Of a stretch of 64,000 bases of DNA, positions 8,549 to 17,255 are shown piece by piece. Location of the stretch: assembly GCF_900103485.1 (NCBI RefSeq), contig NZ_FNHW01000003.1, positions 1-64,000 on the forward strand, in the 5' to 3' direction. The DNA is from Fictibacillus solisalsi (GTDB lineage: Bacteria; Bacillota; Bacilli; Bacillales; Fictibacillaceae). Position 1 is the stretch's first letter; each line of letters opens with the position of its first letter. The notes beneath the pieces are model-generated. The model saw only the letters and a program-made list of their open reading frames with translations, ran no database searches and had not been told where the DNA came from. Made by a program: the position numbers and the translations under genes.

Positions 8549-9106
8549 ATGAGTTCCAGGGAGAAGAGCAGCCAATTATGGGATTGGATCAAAGCCATTG
8601 GAATTGCACTTATTCTAGCGTTGCTAATAAAAAACTTTTTATTTGAGCAGTACGTTGTTTATGGAGAATCAATGATGCCTACGATCGAAAACGGGAACAG
8701 GCTGATTGTAAATAAATTAGGCTACAATATAGGTGAACCTAAGCGATTTGATTTAATCGTTTTTCATGCAAATTCGCAGGAGGATTACATCAAGCGGGTA
8801 ATCGGTATGCCGGGAGAGCACATCGAGTATGTAAACGATCATCTTTTTATCAACGGTAAACAAGTGGATGAACCTTACTTGGATAACTATAAAAAACAGG
8901 TGACCAATGGGAACCTGACGGGAGATTTTACGCTGGAGGAAGTTACCGGGAAAAAGGTGATCCCAAAAGGAAAAGTTTTTGTGATGGGAGATAACCGGCT
9001 TCACAGCATTGACAGCCGGCACATCGGGCTGGTTGATGAAAGCGAAATCGTCGGGGAAGTGAATCTGCGTTATTGGCCGATGGAAGAATTGAAAGTCATA
9101 AAGTAG
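8549..9106 (+). CDS. sip: Type I signal peptidase
   Basis: Membrane-bound serine/lysine protease that removes signal peptides from exported preproteins. One N-terminal transmembrane segment (about 12-32), then box B with the catalytic Ser41 in GESMMPT, box D with Lys82 in YIKRVIGMPGE, and box E MGDNR...SIDSRHIG. Length 185 aa matches Gram-positive Sip proteins. Start ATG follows AAGGAAGTGAAAGG. It sits between prkA and the feo locus, where B. subtilis has none. Confidence 0.94.
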   Translation: MSSREKSSQLWDWIKAIGIALILALLIKNFLFEQYVVYGESMMPTIENGNRLIVNKLGYNIGEPKRFDLIVFHANSQEDYIKRVIGMPGEHIEYVNDHLFINGKQVDEPYLDNYKKQVTNGNLTGDFTLEEVTGKKVIPKGKVFVMGDNRLHSIDSRHIGLVDESEIVGEVNLRYWPMEELKVIK

Positions 9107-9154
9107 TTTATTGACGTGGAGTATTGGGAATAGTGGAGGCAAGAGGTGATGGTT

Positions 9155-9337
9155 ATGTCCAGAGAACAGGATTATATCGATAAACCGAAAAACAGTTCCA
9201 TGACACCAAATTTAAAAGAAATGAAAGAGCATGGAAAAGTGATGGAACACATGTCCACCAACGAAAATGTGAAAAAAAGCGGAAAAATGCCTGATCCGGA
9301 TCAATATGAGGATGAAGGCGCAAAAAAAGATAAATAA
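9155..9337 (+). CDS. Small hydrophilic protein of unknown function
   Basis: A 60-aa, strongly charged protein (MSREQDYIDKPKNS... to a Lys-rich end) with no membrane segment and likely disorder. ATG at 9155 lies eight bases after GAGG of AGAGGTGA; GTG or ATG two to three codons upstream are alternatives. It follows the signal peptidase by 48 bases and probably shares its transcript. I do not recognise the family beyond similarity in style to small acid- and lysine-rich Bacillus proteins. Confidence 0.6.
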   Translation: MSREQDYIDKPKNSSMTPNLKEMKEHGKVMEHMSTNENVKKSGKMPDPDQYEDEGAKKDK

Positions 9338-9343
9338 TCGTGG

Positions 9344-9385
9344 CGAAAAATCTGCTCTGGGATGTCCTGGACAGGTTTTTTTTTT
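9344..9385 (+). terminator. Probable terminator before feoA
   Basis: AAAAATCTG pairs with CAGGTTTTT (one G-T pair) around a 17-base loop and is followed by a run of T. The A/U-rich stem makes it weaker than the others. Confidence 0.55.
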
Positions 9386-9416
9386 GCGGGATTTGTTTGG
9401 GAATTCAAAATATCTA

Positions 9417-9445
9417 TTTACTAATGAGAATCAATCTCATATAAT
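9417..9445 (+). promoter_or_regulatory. Promoter of feoAB with Fur box in the spacer
   Basis: TTTACT (9417-9422) and TATAAT (9440-9445) are 17 bases apart. The spacer contains TGAGAATCAATCTCA (9425-9439), a 7-1-7 Fur-type operator with one mismatch between arms. Fur with Fe2+ bound here would block RNA polymerase. Confidence 0.7.
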
Positions 9446-9457
9446 GGATGAATATAC

Positions 9458-9472
9458 TGATAATAATTATCA
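9458..9472 (+). promoter_or_regulatory. Second Fur box (perfect 7-1-7)
   Basis: TGATAATAATTATCA is a perfect 7-1-7 inverted repeat identical in form to the Bacillus Fur consensus. It lies just downstream of the -10 and 21 bases before the feoA start codon, making a tandem operator with the box at 9425-9439. Confidence 0.8.
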
Positions 9473-9492
9473 TTCTCTCAGAGGTGCTATAT

Positions 9493-9720
9493 ATGGTATT
9501 AACGGACATTAAAGCTGGCGGAAAAGCAAAAATCACCAATACGGAACATGTGAATGTACTGGTACGAAGAAGATTGCTTGACTTGGGGATCATGGAAGGA
9601 ACGGAGGTCAGCATTAAACGAATCCTCCCTTTTGGAGGTCCGTTTGCGGTGGAAGCCGGCGGACAGTGGGTGGGCATTCGCAGAAGTGAAGCCAAATTGA
9701 TCCAGGTGTCCCATCCATGA
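9493..9720 (+). CDS. feoA: Ferrous iron transport protein A
   Basis: Small cytoplasmic SH3-like partner of FeoB. The 75-aa protein carries the typical RRRLLDLGIMEG segment (about residues 27-38) and the final IGIR/VGIRRSEA strand. ATG at 9493 follows AGAGGTG; the longer frame opening at 9448 would begin inside the Fur boxes and is rejected. The stop overlaps the feoB start by four bases (ATGA), so the two are translationally coupled. Control by Fur is indicated by two operators upstream. Confidence 0.93.
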   Translation: MVLTDIKAGGKAKITNTEHVNVLVRRRLLDLGIMEGTEVSIKRILPFGGPFAVEAGGQWVGIRRSEAKLIQVSHP

Positions 9721-11723
9721 TTGAAATCGCACTTGCCGGAAATCCGAATACCGGAAAAACCTCTTTATTTAATATACTTACCAACTCATATGAGTATGTT
9801 GGGAACTGGTCAGGTGTAACGGTAGAGAAGAAAGTCGGCATGCTGAATAATAAAAAAGGGCATCTTATCGATCTGCCCGGTATTTACTCACTTAATCCTT
9901 TGTCCAGGGATGAAGGGGTGGCAACCCGCTTTTTGATTGAAGAGAATTTTTCCATGGTTCTCAATATCGTTGATGCCTCCCAGCTTGAACGAAACTTATA
10001 CTTAACGATTCAGCTTCTCGAATATGGAAAACCTGTGGTGATTGGGCTGAACATGGTTGACGTAGCCAAGGGCCGCGGAATCATGGTTAATGAAAAGAAA
10101 CTGTCCGAGAAATTACAAAGCCCCGTTTTGCCAATTGTAGCCCGTACAGGATCCGGCTGCAAAGAGCTTGCAGGGCTTTTAACCAATGAAGAACAAAAGA
10201 ACAAGCCCTTGTATATTTCGTATGGTCAGCCGCTGGAACAGGCGATGGAAACGCTCGCGGCAAAAATGCACGGTGTCGAAAATTTGCCGCCAAAACGCTG
10301 GCTTGCTCTTCAATTTTTTGAAGGGAATGAAGTGGTTCATGGGTTGCTGAAAACCATGATACCTGAAGCTGAGCTTCAACGCATTTTTACAGAAACCGAG
10401 GCACTGGTTCAATCCAAGGAGGGGGCCAAGTCACTTTCCTATCATATCCGCGCTATACGGGCCCAGTATATAAAAGGAGTGCTTGATGTTTCCCTTCAAA
10501 AAGGCGAAGAGGTCACTTATACATTGACCGATCGGATCGATAATATCGTGACCAACAAGTTTTTGGGGATACCGATTTTTATCCTTTTTATGTACCTGAT
10601 TTTTAAACTGACGTTTGACTGGCTTGGCAGCCCGATCTCAGACATGCTTGACGCATTTTTAACGGGACCGCTCACTGACGGCCTGACATCGATGCTTCAA
10701 GCCGCAGGAGCTTCTGCCTTTATTAAGGCCGTTATTCTCGATGGGATTGTAGCCGGTGTAGGTGGGGTTCTTGTATTTGTTCCACAAATCATGATCCTGT
10801 TTTTCCTGATCTCCTTTATTGAGGATTCAGGGTATATGGCCAGAATTGCCATGGTTATGGATAAGACACTGGAAAGCATTGGTCTGAACGGAAAAGCCTT
10901 TATTCCGATGATTATCGGGTTTGGCTGCAACGTCCCCGGTATTATGGCCGCACGTACAATTGAACAGCCAAAGGAAAGGCTTTTGACCATTATACTCACA
11001 CCACTAATGTCCTGTTCTGCGAGACTCTCCGTGTACAGCTTGTTCGTTGGAGCCTTTTTCACGCAAAACCAGGCACTTGTTGTCCTTTCGCTCTACCTGC
11101 TTGGTATCGTGATTGCACTTACGCTGGCGAAGATTTTTTCTTCTACTATTTTGAAAGAAGAAAGTTCGATGTTCGTGATTGAGCTTCCTCCATACCGTAT
11201 TCCTCAATGGCGTACATTGATGCGAAATACATGGGAGAAGGGCAAAGGCTTCATCAAAAAAGCAGGAACGTTTATTTTCGGAGGATCTGTTATCATCTGG
11301 TTCCTCAGTTATGCAGGTCCCGGAGGACTGGGTGTGGACATGAATAAAAGCTTTCTTGCATTGATCGGCGGAGTGCTCGCTCCTCTGTTTGAACCGATAG
11401 GGTTCGGCAGCTGGCAGGCAGGTGCTGCTCTGATCACCGGATTCCTGGCCAAAGAAGTCGTTGTTTCTACCATGAATATTATTTATGTTGCTCCGGATCT
11501 TCATACATTGCAAGGAATCATGGCAAATCATTTCACCTCATTATCGGCTTACAGCTTTATGGCGTTCTTGCTGCTCTATGTTCCTTGTCTGGCGACAGTG
11601 GCTGTTATAAAAAAAGAAACAGGGTCCGCCAAGTGGACGTGGTTTTCCATCATATATGCACTGCTTATCGCCTATATTGTTTCATTAATCATTTATCAGG
11701 GCGGCAAGCTGCTCGGATTTTAA
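9717..11723 (+). CDS. feoB: Ferrous iron transporter B (full-length)
   Basis: Inner-membrane GTP-dependent Fe2+ transporter, 668 aa. The N-terminal G domain has G1 GNPNTGKT at residues 8-15, G3 DLPG at about 52-55 and G4 LNMVD near 116. The C-terminal Gate regions include GFGCNVPG and CSARLSVY, the usual cysteine-bearing motifs of the transport core. This is the conventional single-chain form, in contrast to the split FeoB at 42556-44648. Confidence 0.96.
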   Translation: MIEIALAGNPNTGKTSLFNILTNSYEYVGNWSGVTVEKKVGMLNNKKGHLIDLPGIYSLNPLSRDEGVATRFLIEENFSMVLNIVDASQLERNLYLTIQLLEYGKPVVIGLNMVDVAKGRGIMVNEKKLSEKLQSPVLPIVARTGSGCKELAGLLTNEEQKNKPLYISYGQPLEQAMETLAAKMHGVENLPPKRWLALQFFEGNEVVHGLLKTMIPEAELQRIFTETEALVQSKEGAKSLSYHIRAIRAQYIKGVLDVSLQKGEEVTYTLTDRIDNIVTNKFLGIPIFILFMYLIFKLTFDWLGSPISDMLDAFLTGPLTDGLTSMLQAAGASAFIKAVILDGIVAGVGGVLVFVPQIMILFFLISFIEDSGYMARIAMVMDKTLESIGLNGKAFIPMIIGFGCNVPGIMAARTIEQPKERLLTIILTPLMSCSARLSVYSLFVGAFFTQNQALVVLSLYLLGIVIALTLAKIFSSTILKEESSMFVIELPPYRIPQWRTLMRNTWEKGKGFIKKAGTFIFGGSVIIWFLSYAGPGGLGVDMNKSFLALIGGVLAPLFEPIGFGSWQAGAALITGFLAKEVVVSTMNIIYVAPDLHTLQGIMANHFTSLSAYSFMAFLLLYVPCLATVAVIKKETGSAKWTWFSIIYALLIAYIVSLIIYQGGKLLGF

Positions 11724-11749
11724 GATTAACCTGAAAGTAGGGAATATAA

Positions 11750-11929
11750 ATGTTGCTTAGTATTTTGCTCGGGATACTGATTTTTGGATACGCAGGTTTT
11801 ACCATCTTTCGTTTTGTGAAAAAAAGCAAACAAGGAAAATGCGCGACCTGTTCTATGAAGAAAGGCTGTCAATCTGCATGCAGTGATGTGACAGAAAGCA
11901 AAGCCGCATTTAACAACTACACGAAATAA
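11750..11929 (+). CDS. FeoB-associated Cys-rich membrane protein
   Basis: A 59-aa peptide: N-terminal transmembrane helix (about residues 2-22), then basic linker and a cluster of four Cys in GKCATCSMKKGCQSACSD (CxxC, then Cx3C). This pattern is that of the FeoB-associated Cys-rich membrane proteins that take the FeoC position in Firmicutes; Fe2+ or Fe-S binding is an inference. ATG at 11750 follows AGTAGGGA. It starts 26 bases after feoB and ends at a terminator, so it is the last gene of the Fur-controlled operon. Confidence 0.82.
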   Translation: MLLSILLGILIFGYAGFTIFRFVKKSKQGKCATCSMKKGCQSACSDVTESKAAFNNYTK

Positions 11930-11930
11930 C

Positions 11931-11969
11931 AAAAAGCATTCCATGGCTTGCCATGGGATGCTTTTTTTT
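11931..11969. terminator. Terminator of the feo operon
   Basis: AAAAGCAT(C)CCATGG pairs with CCATGGGATGCTTTT, bordered by A-run and T8; usable in both directions. Confidence 0.88.
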
Positions 11970-12137
11970 CACAGTTCTTTATAAAATGTGCCAATTACAT
12001 AGCAACTCTCGTCTTATCCTGCATAGGATAGTGTAACCAACCCTTTTTACATTCAAAAAAGCGGGTGGTTCTTTTATCAATTTGATCCATTAACATTCAA
12101 ATAAAATAATGAGTACGTAAAAAAAGGAGGGGAAATA

Positions 12138-13304
12138 ATGGGCGAGGAAGCGAAAAACAATTTTGTAGTTTCTCAGGAAAACTGGTCCCTCCACCGCAAA
12201 GGCCACCATGACCAGCAGCGTCACATGGAAAAGGTTCAGGAAGCCATTAAAAACAATTTGCCTGACTTGATCAGTGAAGAGAACATCATTCTTTCCAATG
12301 GGCGGGATGTCATAAAAATACCCATTCGTTCATTGGATGAATACAAAATACGTTACAATTATGAAAAGAACAAGCATGTTGGGCAAGGAGAGGGAGACAG
12401 CCAGGTTGGCGATGTAGTGGCCAGAGATGGAAATCCAAGCCAGGCCGGAGCCGGAAAGGGCAAAGGCGCGCCGGGAGATAAGCCGGGATCCGACTATTCG
12501 GAGGCGGAGGTTTCTTTGGCGGAGCTTCAGGAATTCTTATTTAAGGAATTGGAACTGCCGGATCTTAAACAAAAAGAACAGGATAATATCGTTCTTGAAA
12601 AAGTTGAATTTAATGACATTCGAAAAACTGGTCTGATGGGCAATGTGGATAAAAAGCGCACGATTCTTACAGCGTTTAAGCGAAATGCCCTGAAAGGCAA
12701 ACCTGCCATTGCTCCGATCTATAACGATGATCTCCGTTTTAAGACTTGGAATGAAGTCGTAAAGCCTGAATCAAAGGCTGTGGTGCTTGCCATGATGGAT
12801 ACATCAGGAAGTATGGGGATTTGGGAGAAGTACATGGCAAGAAGCTTTTTCTTTTGGATGACCCGTTTTCTTCGATCCAAATACGAAACCGTTGAAATTG
12901 AATTTATTGCTCATCATACTGAAGCAAAGGTGGTCTCTGAGGAAGACTTCTTTAATAAGGGGGAAAGCGGCGGAACCATTTGTTCTTCCGCCTACAGGAA
13001 GGCATTGGAGCTTATCGAAACCAAGTATTCTCCATCCCGTTTTAATATTTATCCGTTTCATTTCTCAGACGGTGATAACCTGACAAGCGACAATGCACGC
13101 TGTGTGAAGCTCGTGCAGGAGATCATGCAGCACAGCAATATGTTTGGCTATGGCGAGGTTAATGCCTATAACCGCCATTCCACCTTAATGAGCGTCTATA
13201 AGAACATAACCGATCCGAAGTTCAACTATTACATTTTAAAGGAAAAAGCAGACGTATATCATTCCATGAAAAGCTTCTTTAAAAAGAGAGAAGCTGCACG
13301 GTAA
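12138..13304 (+). CDS. yhbH: Sporulation protein YhbH (UPF0229, VWA-like)
   Basis: 388-aa protein of the YeaH/YhbH family, in B. subtilis a SigE-dependent sporulation gene directly after prkA. A von Willebrand A-like segment is visible with MIDAS-type MMDTSGSMG near residue 220. The N-terminal region is charged and Gly/Lys-rich around residues 95-125 (a probable disordered linker). ATG at 12138 follows AAAAAGGAGGGG. In this window the prkA-yhbH pair is interrupted by the signal peptidase and feo genes. The 168 bases upstream hold a weak hairpin but no clear promoter that I can defend. Confidence 0.94.
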   Translation: MGEEAKNNFVVSQENWSLHRKGHHDQQRHMEKVQEAIKNNLPDLISEENIILSNGRDVIKIPIRSLDEYKIRYNYEKNKHVGQGEGDSQVGDVVARDGNPSQAGAGKGKGAPGDKPGSDYSEAEVSLAELQEFLFKELELPDLKQKEQDNIVLEKVEFNDIRKTGLMGNVDKKRTILTAFKRNALKGKPAIAPIYNDDLRFKTWNEVVKPESKAVVLAMMDTSGSMGIWEKYMARSFFFWMTRFLRSKYETVEIEFIAHHTEAKVVSEEDFFNKGESGGTICSSAYRKALELIETKYSPSRFNIYPFHFSDGDNLTSDNARCVKLVQEIMQHSNMFGYGEVNAYNRHSTLMSVYKNITDPKFNYYILKEKADVYHSMKSFFKKREAAR

Positions 13305-13309
13305 AGAGG

Positions 13310-13350
13310 AATCCCATTATCCATCTATTGGATAATGGGATTTCTTTTAT
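13310..13350 (+). terminator. Terminator after yhbH
   Basis: AATCCCATTATCC pairs with GGATAATGGGATT around ATCTATT, then TTCTTTTATT. Confidence 0.82.
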
Positions 13351-13408
13351 TATTCCCGATAATTACATATAACTAATTCATAACTAATGTTGGGAGGGAC
13401 CGGAGCCT

Positions 13409-14272
13409 GTGAATATCCGAATAGTAAAGCAGATGGTCACGGTTTTTTTTCTGTCTGCGCTTGTATTGTGGTTCTCTCCTCAAAATGCGAGTGCCGCCTG
13501 GTTTGAGCCGCTCAAAGTGCATTTTCTCGATGTCGGCCAGGCTGACAGTATATTAATCCAAACACCAAATGGGAAAAATGTTCTGGTGGATGCGGGAGAT
13601 GAAAATGACGGCCCGGAAATTATCCGCTATCTTCAAAGCCAGGGTGTGGCTGATATTGATGTGCTAGTGGCGACCCACCCCCACCATGACCATATCGGTT
13701 CGATGGACGATGTGATCCGGAATTTTAACGTCAAAAAGATCTATATGCCGAATTTGCCCTACGACACCGCCTACTACCATGATTTGTTTAAAATAATAAA
13801 CGAAAAGAAAATACCGGTAGAGCGGGCAAAAGCGGGGGTCAGTTTTCGATTTGGATTTTCTGTAAAGATGGAAATGCTTGCTCCAAGGTCTTCTTATTAT
13901 AAATACATTAATGATTATTCAGCCGTAATGAAAGTGACCCACGGCAAAAATTCATTTTTATTAATGGCGGATGCCGGTATGGAATCGGAAAAGGAGATGC
14001 TTTCGTCCAAGAAAGATGTAAGGGCAGATGTAATTAAAATCGGCCATCATGGAGCAAATACAGGGACGACCATGGCATTTTTGAAGGCTGTCCATGCAAA
14101 TACGGCCATTATCTCCGTTGGCAAGAACAATCCGTATCACTATCCCTCAAAGGAAGTGTTGTACCGGCTGGCGCGGAGAAACATGACGATTTACCGAACC
14201 GATCAGCTTGGTGTGATTACTGCGATCAGCAACGGAAAAAAGATCACATACCGGACGAACGGTTTCAAATAA
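13409..14272 (+). CDS. Secreted metallo-beta-lactamase-fold hydrolase (ComEC C-terminal-like)
   Basis: 287-aa protein with a signal peptide (residues 1-29, ending ASAAW) followed by an MBL domain of the type found at the C-terminus of ComEC. Zinc ligands: HPHHDH at about 90-95, then D in LMADAG and H in IKIGHHGAN. Start is GTG at 13409 after GGGAGGGA. ComEC-type domains without the channel are often nucleases or esterases; the true substrate is unknown. Single gene with its own terminator. Confidence 0.85.
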   Translation: MNIRIVKQMVTVFFLSALVLWFSPQNASAAWFEPLKVHFLDVGQADSILIQTPNGKNVLVDAGDENDGPEIIRYLQSQGVADIDVLVATHPHHDHIGSMDDVIRNFNVKKIYMPNLPYDTAYYHDLFKIINEKKIPVERAKAGVSFRFGFSVKMEMLAPRSSYYKYINDYSAVMKVTHGKNSFLLMADAGMESEKEMLSSKKDVRADVIKIGHHGANTGTTMAFLKAVHANTAIISVGKNNPYHYPSKEVLYRLARRNMTIYRTDQLGVITAISNGKKITYRTNGFK

Positions 14273-14306
14273 GGCAGCCTGCAATGAGGCTGTCTTGTTT
14301 TTTTTA
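14272..14306 (+). terminator. Terminator after the MBL gene
   Basis: AGGCAGCCT pairs with AGGCTGTCTT around GCAATG, followed by T9. Confidence 0.82.
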
Positions 14307-14411
14307 TGAAAAAAACGGGTATAAATGTTGGCTGGCATTTATAGCTTCCCCCTTGCACTTTTTTGTGCTGGATAAGAAAATAAGAAGGAAGAGAGGGGAG
14401 ATGAGAGCAAT

Positions 14412-15065
14412 ATGATTAAAGCTGTTGTTTTTGATTTTGACGGGCTGATTCTTGACTCGGAAACATCCGTTTATAATGCCATCCAGGAAATTTTTTCAGA
14501 GCATTCAAGCCATATGCCCCTTGAAGTCTGGCAGCAATGCATTGGAACAAAGGATTTCTTGGATCCCTTCGAATATCTTGAAGAACAGATCAGTAAAAAA
14601 GTGGACAGTGATGGCCTCCGTGCTATGCACCATGAAAGGGTGGTGGCCATGCTTGAAGGAACAAGCGCTCTTCCCGGTGTGGAGGATTATATGGAGGCGG
14701 CAAAGGAGCTCGGCTTGAAAATAGGTTTGGCGACAAGCTCATCCCGAGCCTGGGTGACGGGTTATCTGGAAAAACTGAATCTGCTTCCCTATTTCGATTG
14801 CATCAAGACGGCCGATGACGTAGAACACGTTAAGCCAGACCCTGCTTTATACCGTGAAGCAGTAAAGTGTCTCGGTGTTAAGCCTGAAGAGGCTATAGCA
14901 TTTGAGGATTCCGCGAATGGAGCCAGAGCAGCCAAAAAGGCAGGTTTGTATTGTGTGGTTATCCCAAATGAAGTAACAAAGGGGCTTGTGTTTGGAGATG
15001 TTGACCATCAAATGGAAACGATGGCTGAACTGCAGTTTAAGGAATTGCTGAGGAAATTCAAATGA
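14412..15065 (+). CDS. HAD-superfamily hydrolase, YhcW-like
   Basis: 217-aa HAD phosphatase/phosphoglucomutase-like protein of the CbbY/Gph group. Motif I DFDGLILDSE (nucleophile Asp8, acid Asp10), motif II ATSSSR near residue 108, motif III KPDP and motif IV EDSANG are all present. Start ATG with a GAGAGGGGAGATG upstream. Its last bases overlap the start of the next gene by ATGA, suggesting coupling. Close to B. subtilis YhcW by position and sequence style. Substrate unknown. Confidence 0.88.
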   Translation: MIKAVVFDFDGLILDSETSVYNAIQEIFSEHSSHMPLEVWQQCIGTKDFLDPFEYLEEQISKKVDSDGLRAMHHERVVAMLEGTSALPGVEDYMEAAKELGLKIGLATSSSRAWVTGYLEKLNLLPYFDCIKTADDVEHVKPDPALYREAVKCLGVKPEEAIAFEDSANGARAAKKAGLYCVVIPNEVTKGLVFGDVDHQMETMAELQFKELLRKFK

Positions 15066-15457
15066 TCCCCATACAAGGCATCAATCATCTCACACTGACT
15101 GTCTCAAGCCTGACGAGATCCCTTTCTTTTTATATCGATGTTTTAGGTGCGGTACTGATACACCGGGGCCGGACCGACGCTTATATCGAGTGCGGGCCTG
15201 TTTGGATTTGTTTACTTGAACGGGGAGAAGCTAATAGGGCAGAAGCTGGCAAAGCCGGTATGGATCACGTGGCATTTACGATCTCTGATTCTGATTTTGA
15301 TCAGGCCGTTGAAACTTTAAAAGCCAGTTCAGTCAGCATTATCAGAGGTCCAGTTACACGCGGGGACGGCAGGTGTGTGAATTTCTTGGATCCTGACGGG
15401 ATTCAGCTTGAATTGAATACAGGTTCTTTAGCCGGAAGAATGAAGATCTGGAACTGA
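15062..15457 (+). CDS. Glyoxalase/VOC-family protein
   Basis: 131-aa vicinal oxygen chelate protein: the INHLTLTVSSLTRSLSFY opening, MDHVAFTI in the middle and the closing FLDPDGIQLELNTG give the usual His...Glu metal ligands. The architecture resembles fosfomycin-resistance FosB and glyoxalase I relatives, but the residues diagnostic of FosB are not certain, so only the superfamily is assigned. Overlaps the HAD gene by four bases. Confidence 0.85.
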   Translation: MIPIQGINHLTLTVSSLTRSLSFYIDVLGAVLIHRGRTDAYIECGPVWICLLERGEANRAEAGKAGMDHVAFTISDSDFDQAVETLKASSVSIIRGPVTRGDGRCVNFLDPDGIQLELNTGSLAGRMKIWN

Positions 15458-15495
15458 AGAACATAAAATAAAATAGCAGTTAAGGAGTGAATCCA

Positions 15496-17049
15496 TTGAG
15501 CGAAGTTGATGTTTCAAAATTCGAGAAAAAAATTGAACTGAGAAATATTCAGTACAATGATATAGATGAAATACTTGAATTGCAGCGGATCTGCTTCCCG
15601 GGGCATATGGAACCCTGGAAGCGGGAACAGCTTGAAAGCCATCTGGATATTTTTCCGGAAGGCCAGTTTGTTGTTACCTTTGAGGGGAAAATTATCGGAA
15701 GCTGTTCGAGCCTGATCATTAATTTTGATGAGTACGATGATCAGCATACCTGGGATGAAATTACGGATGAAGGCTATATCACGAACCATAATCCAAACGG
15801 ATATAATCTATATGGAATTGAGGTTATGGTTCATCCGGATTACCGGCGGATGAAAATTGGAAAACGCCTGTATGAAGCAAGAAAAGAGCTTGCCGAAGAA
15901 TGGAACTTAAAAAGCATTATTCTTGGAGGACGGATTCCGAATTATTATAAATACTCCAAAGAAATGACACCCCGCGATTACGTGAAGGAAGTCATCCACC
16001 ACAACATTTATGATCCGGTGCTTACCTTCCAGCTCATGAACGGTTTTACCGTGATGAGAATTAACCGCCATTATCTTCCAGATGATAAGCAATCAAAGGA
16101 ATATGCCACATTAATGGAATGGAACAATGTGGACTACCATCCGCATAATACGCGAAGGCACTTTAAGACAAGTGAGCCGATCCGCATTACAGCGATTCAG
16201 TACATGATGAAAACCATTAAATCATTTGATGATTTCGCAACACAGGTAGAGTATTATACAGACGTTGCGGCGGATCAGGGATCGGACTTTGCCGTATTTC
16301 CCGAATTGCTGACCACTCAGCTTCTCTCATTTGTGGAGGAGAAAAGCCCTAGTCAGGCCATCCGAAGGTTAACCGAATTTACCGAGGATTATATCGAACT
16401 GTTTACCGGGTTAGCTGTAAGGTATAATGTAAATATTATAGGCGGTTCCCATTTTGTAGAGGAAGATGGAAATATTTATAATGTTGCCTATCTGTTCCGC
16501 AGAGATGGTACGATTGAGAAACAATATAAGATCCATATCACTCCGAATGAAAGAAAATGGTGGGGAATCACACCGGGAGACAAGGTACAGGTGTTTGATA
16601 CGGACTGCGGAAAGATCGCCATCCTTATTTGTTATGATATTGAATTCCCTGAGCTTTCAAGAATTGTTACAGATATGGGTGCGAATATTATTTTCAGCCC
16701 GTTTTGTACAGAAGACAGGCAAGGCTATGTCCGGGTAAGATATTGTTCACAGGCAAGAGCGGTTGAAAATGAAATTTATACCGTGATTGCCGGGACTGTT
16801 GGAAACCTTTCGCAGGTAGAAAACATGGATATTCAGTATGCACAGTCCGGAATCTTTACCCCTTCAGACTTCGCATTTCCGCGTGACGGCATCGTGGGAG
16901 AATGCCACCCGAATATTGAGACCGTGGTTGTCGGGGATGTGGACCTGGAAATACTGCGCAGACAGCGCAAGACCGGGAATGTCACCCAGCTGAGGAACAG
17001 GCGGCTGGATCTCTATGAAGTCATCCAAAAAAGCAAAAGTAAAATGTAA
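15496..17049 (+). CDS. yhcX: GNAT acetyltransferase fused to carbon-nitrogen hydrolase, YhcX-like
   Basis: 517-aa two-domain protein. Residues about 10-205 form a GNAT N-acetyltransferase (acetyl-CoA loop VMVHPDYRRMKIGKRLY). Residues about 225-510 form a nitrilase-family amidohydrolase with the Glu-Lys-Cys triad: FPELL, HITPNERKWW and ILICYDIEFPE. B. subtilis YhcX has the same fusion. TTG at 15496 is preferred because AAGGAG lies eight bases upstream; the GTG at 15487 overlaps that site. It follows VOC by 38 bases. Substrate unknown. Confidence 0.92.
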   Translation: MSEVDVSKFEKKIELRNIQYNDIDEILELQRICFPGHMEPWKREQLESHLDIFPEGQFVVTFEGKIIGSCSSLIINFDEYDDQHTWDEITDEGYITNHNPNGYNLYGIEVMVHPDYRRMKIGKRLYEARKELAEEWNLKSIILGGRIPNYYKYSKEMTPRDYVKEVIHHNIYDPVLTFQLMNGFTVMRINRHYLPDDKQSKEYATLMEWNNVDYHPHNTRRHFKTSEPIRITAIQYMMKTIKSFDDFATQVEYYTDVAADQGSDFAVFPELLTTQLLSFVEEKSPSQAIRRLTEFTEDYIELFTGLAVRYNVNIIGGSHFVEEDGNIYNVAYLFRRDGTIEKQYKIHITPNERKWWGITPGDKVQVFDTDCGKIAILICYDIEFPELSRIVTDMGANIIFSPFCTEDRQGYVRVRYCSQARAVENEIYTVIAGTVGNLSQVENMDIQYAQSGIFTPSDFAFPRDGIVGECHPNIETVVVGDVDLEILRRQRKTGNVTQLRNRRLDLYEVIQKSKSKM

Positions 17050-17056
17050 GGTGCAT

Positions 17057-17085
17057 GGCGGCAGGGAAACTTCCTGCCGTTTTTG
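17057..17085 (+). terminator. Terminator after yhcX
   Basis: GCGGCAGGG pairs with TTCCTGCCG (with G-T pairing) around AAAC and is followed by T5. Confidence 0.75.
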
Positions 17086-17166
17086 CTTGAAATTTAATAT
17101 TTCTCGGGAAATATGTCACTTCTTCCAGAAATGGAAAGATATTTATGCGAAGCGTGTCGAAAGCGG

Positions 17167-17195
17167 TTTTCCTGTCTGCGGCTCTGCGCTATAAT
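17167..17195 (+). promoter_or_regulatory. Probable SigA promoter of pgcA
   Basis: TTTTCC and a perfect TATAAT box (17190-17195) are separated by 17 bases, 60 bases before the pgcA start. The -35 is poor. Confidence 0.5.
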
Positions 17196-17255
17196 AAAGA
17201 GAAGTTAATGATTATTGAACAGAGATTCAGCATATAAAAGGAGGAGAGTCGGGAA

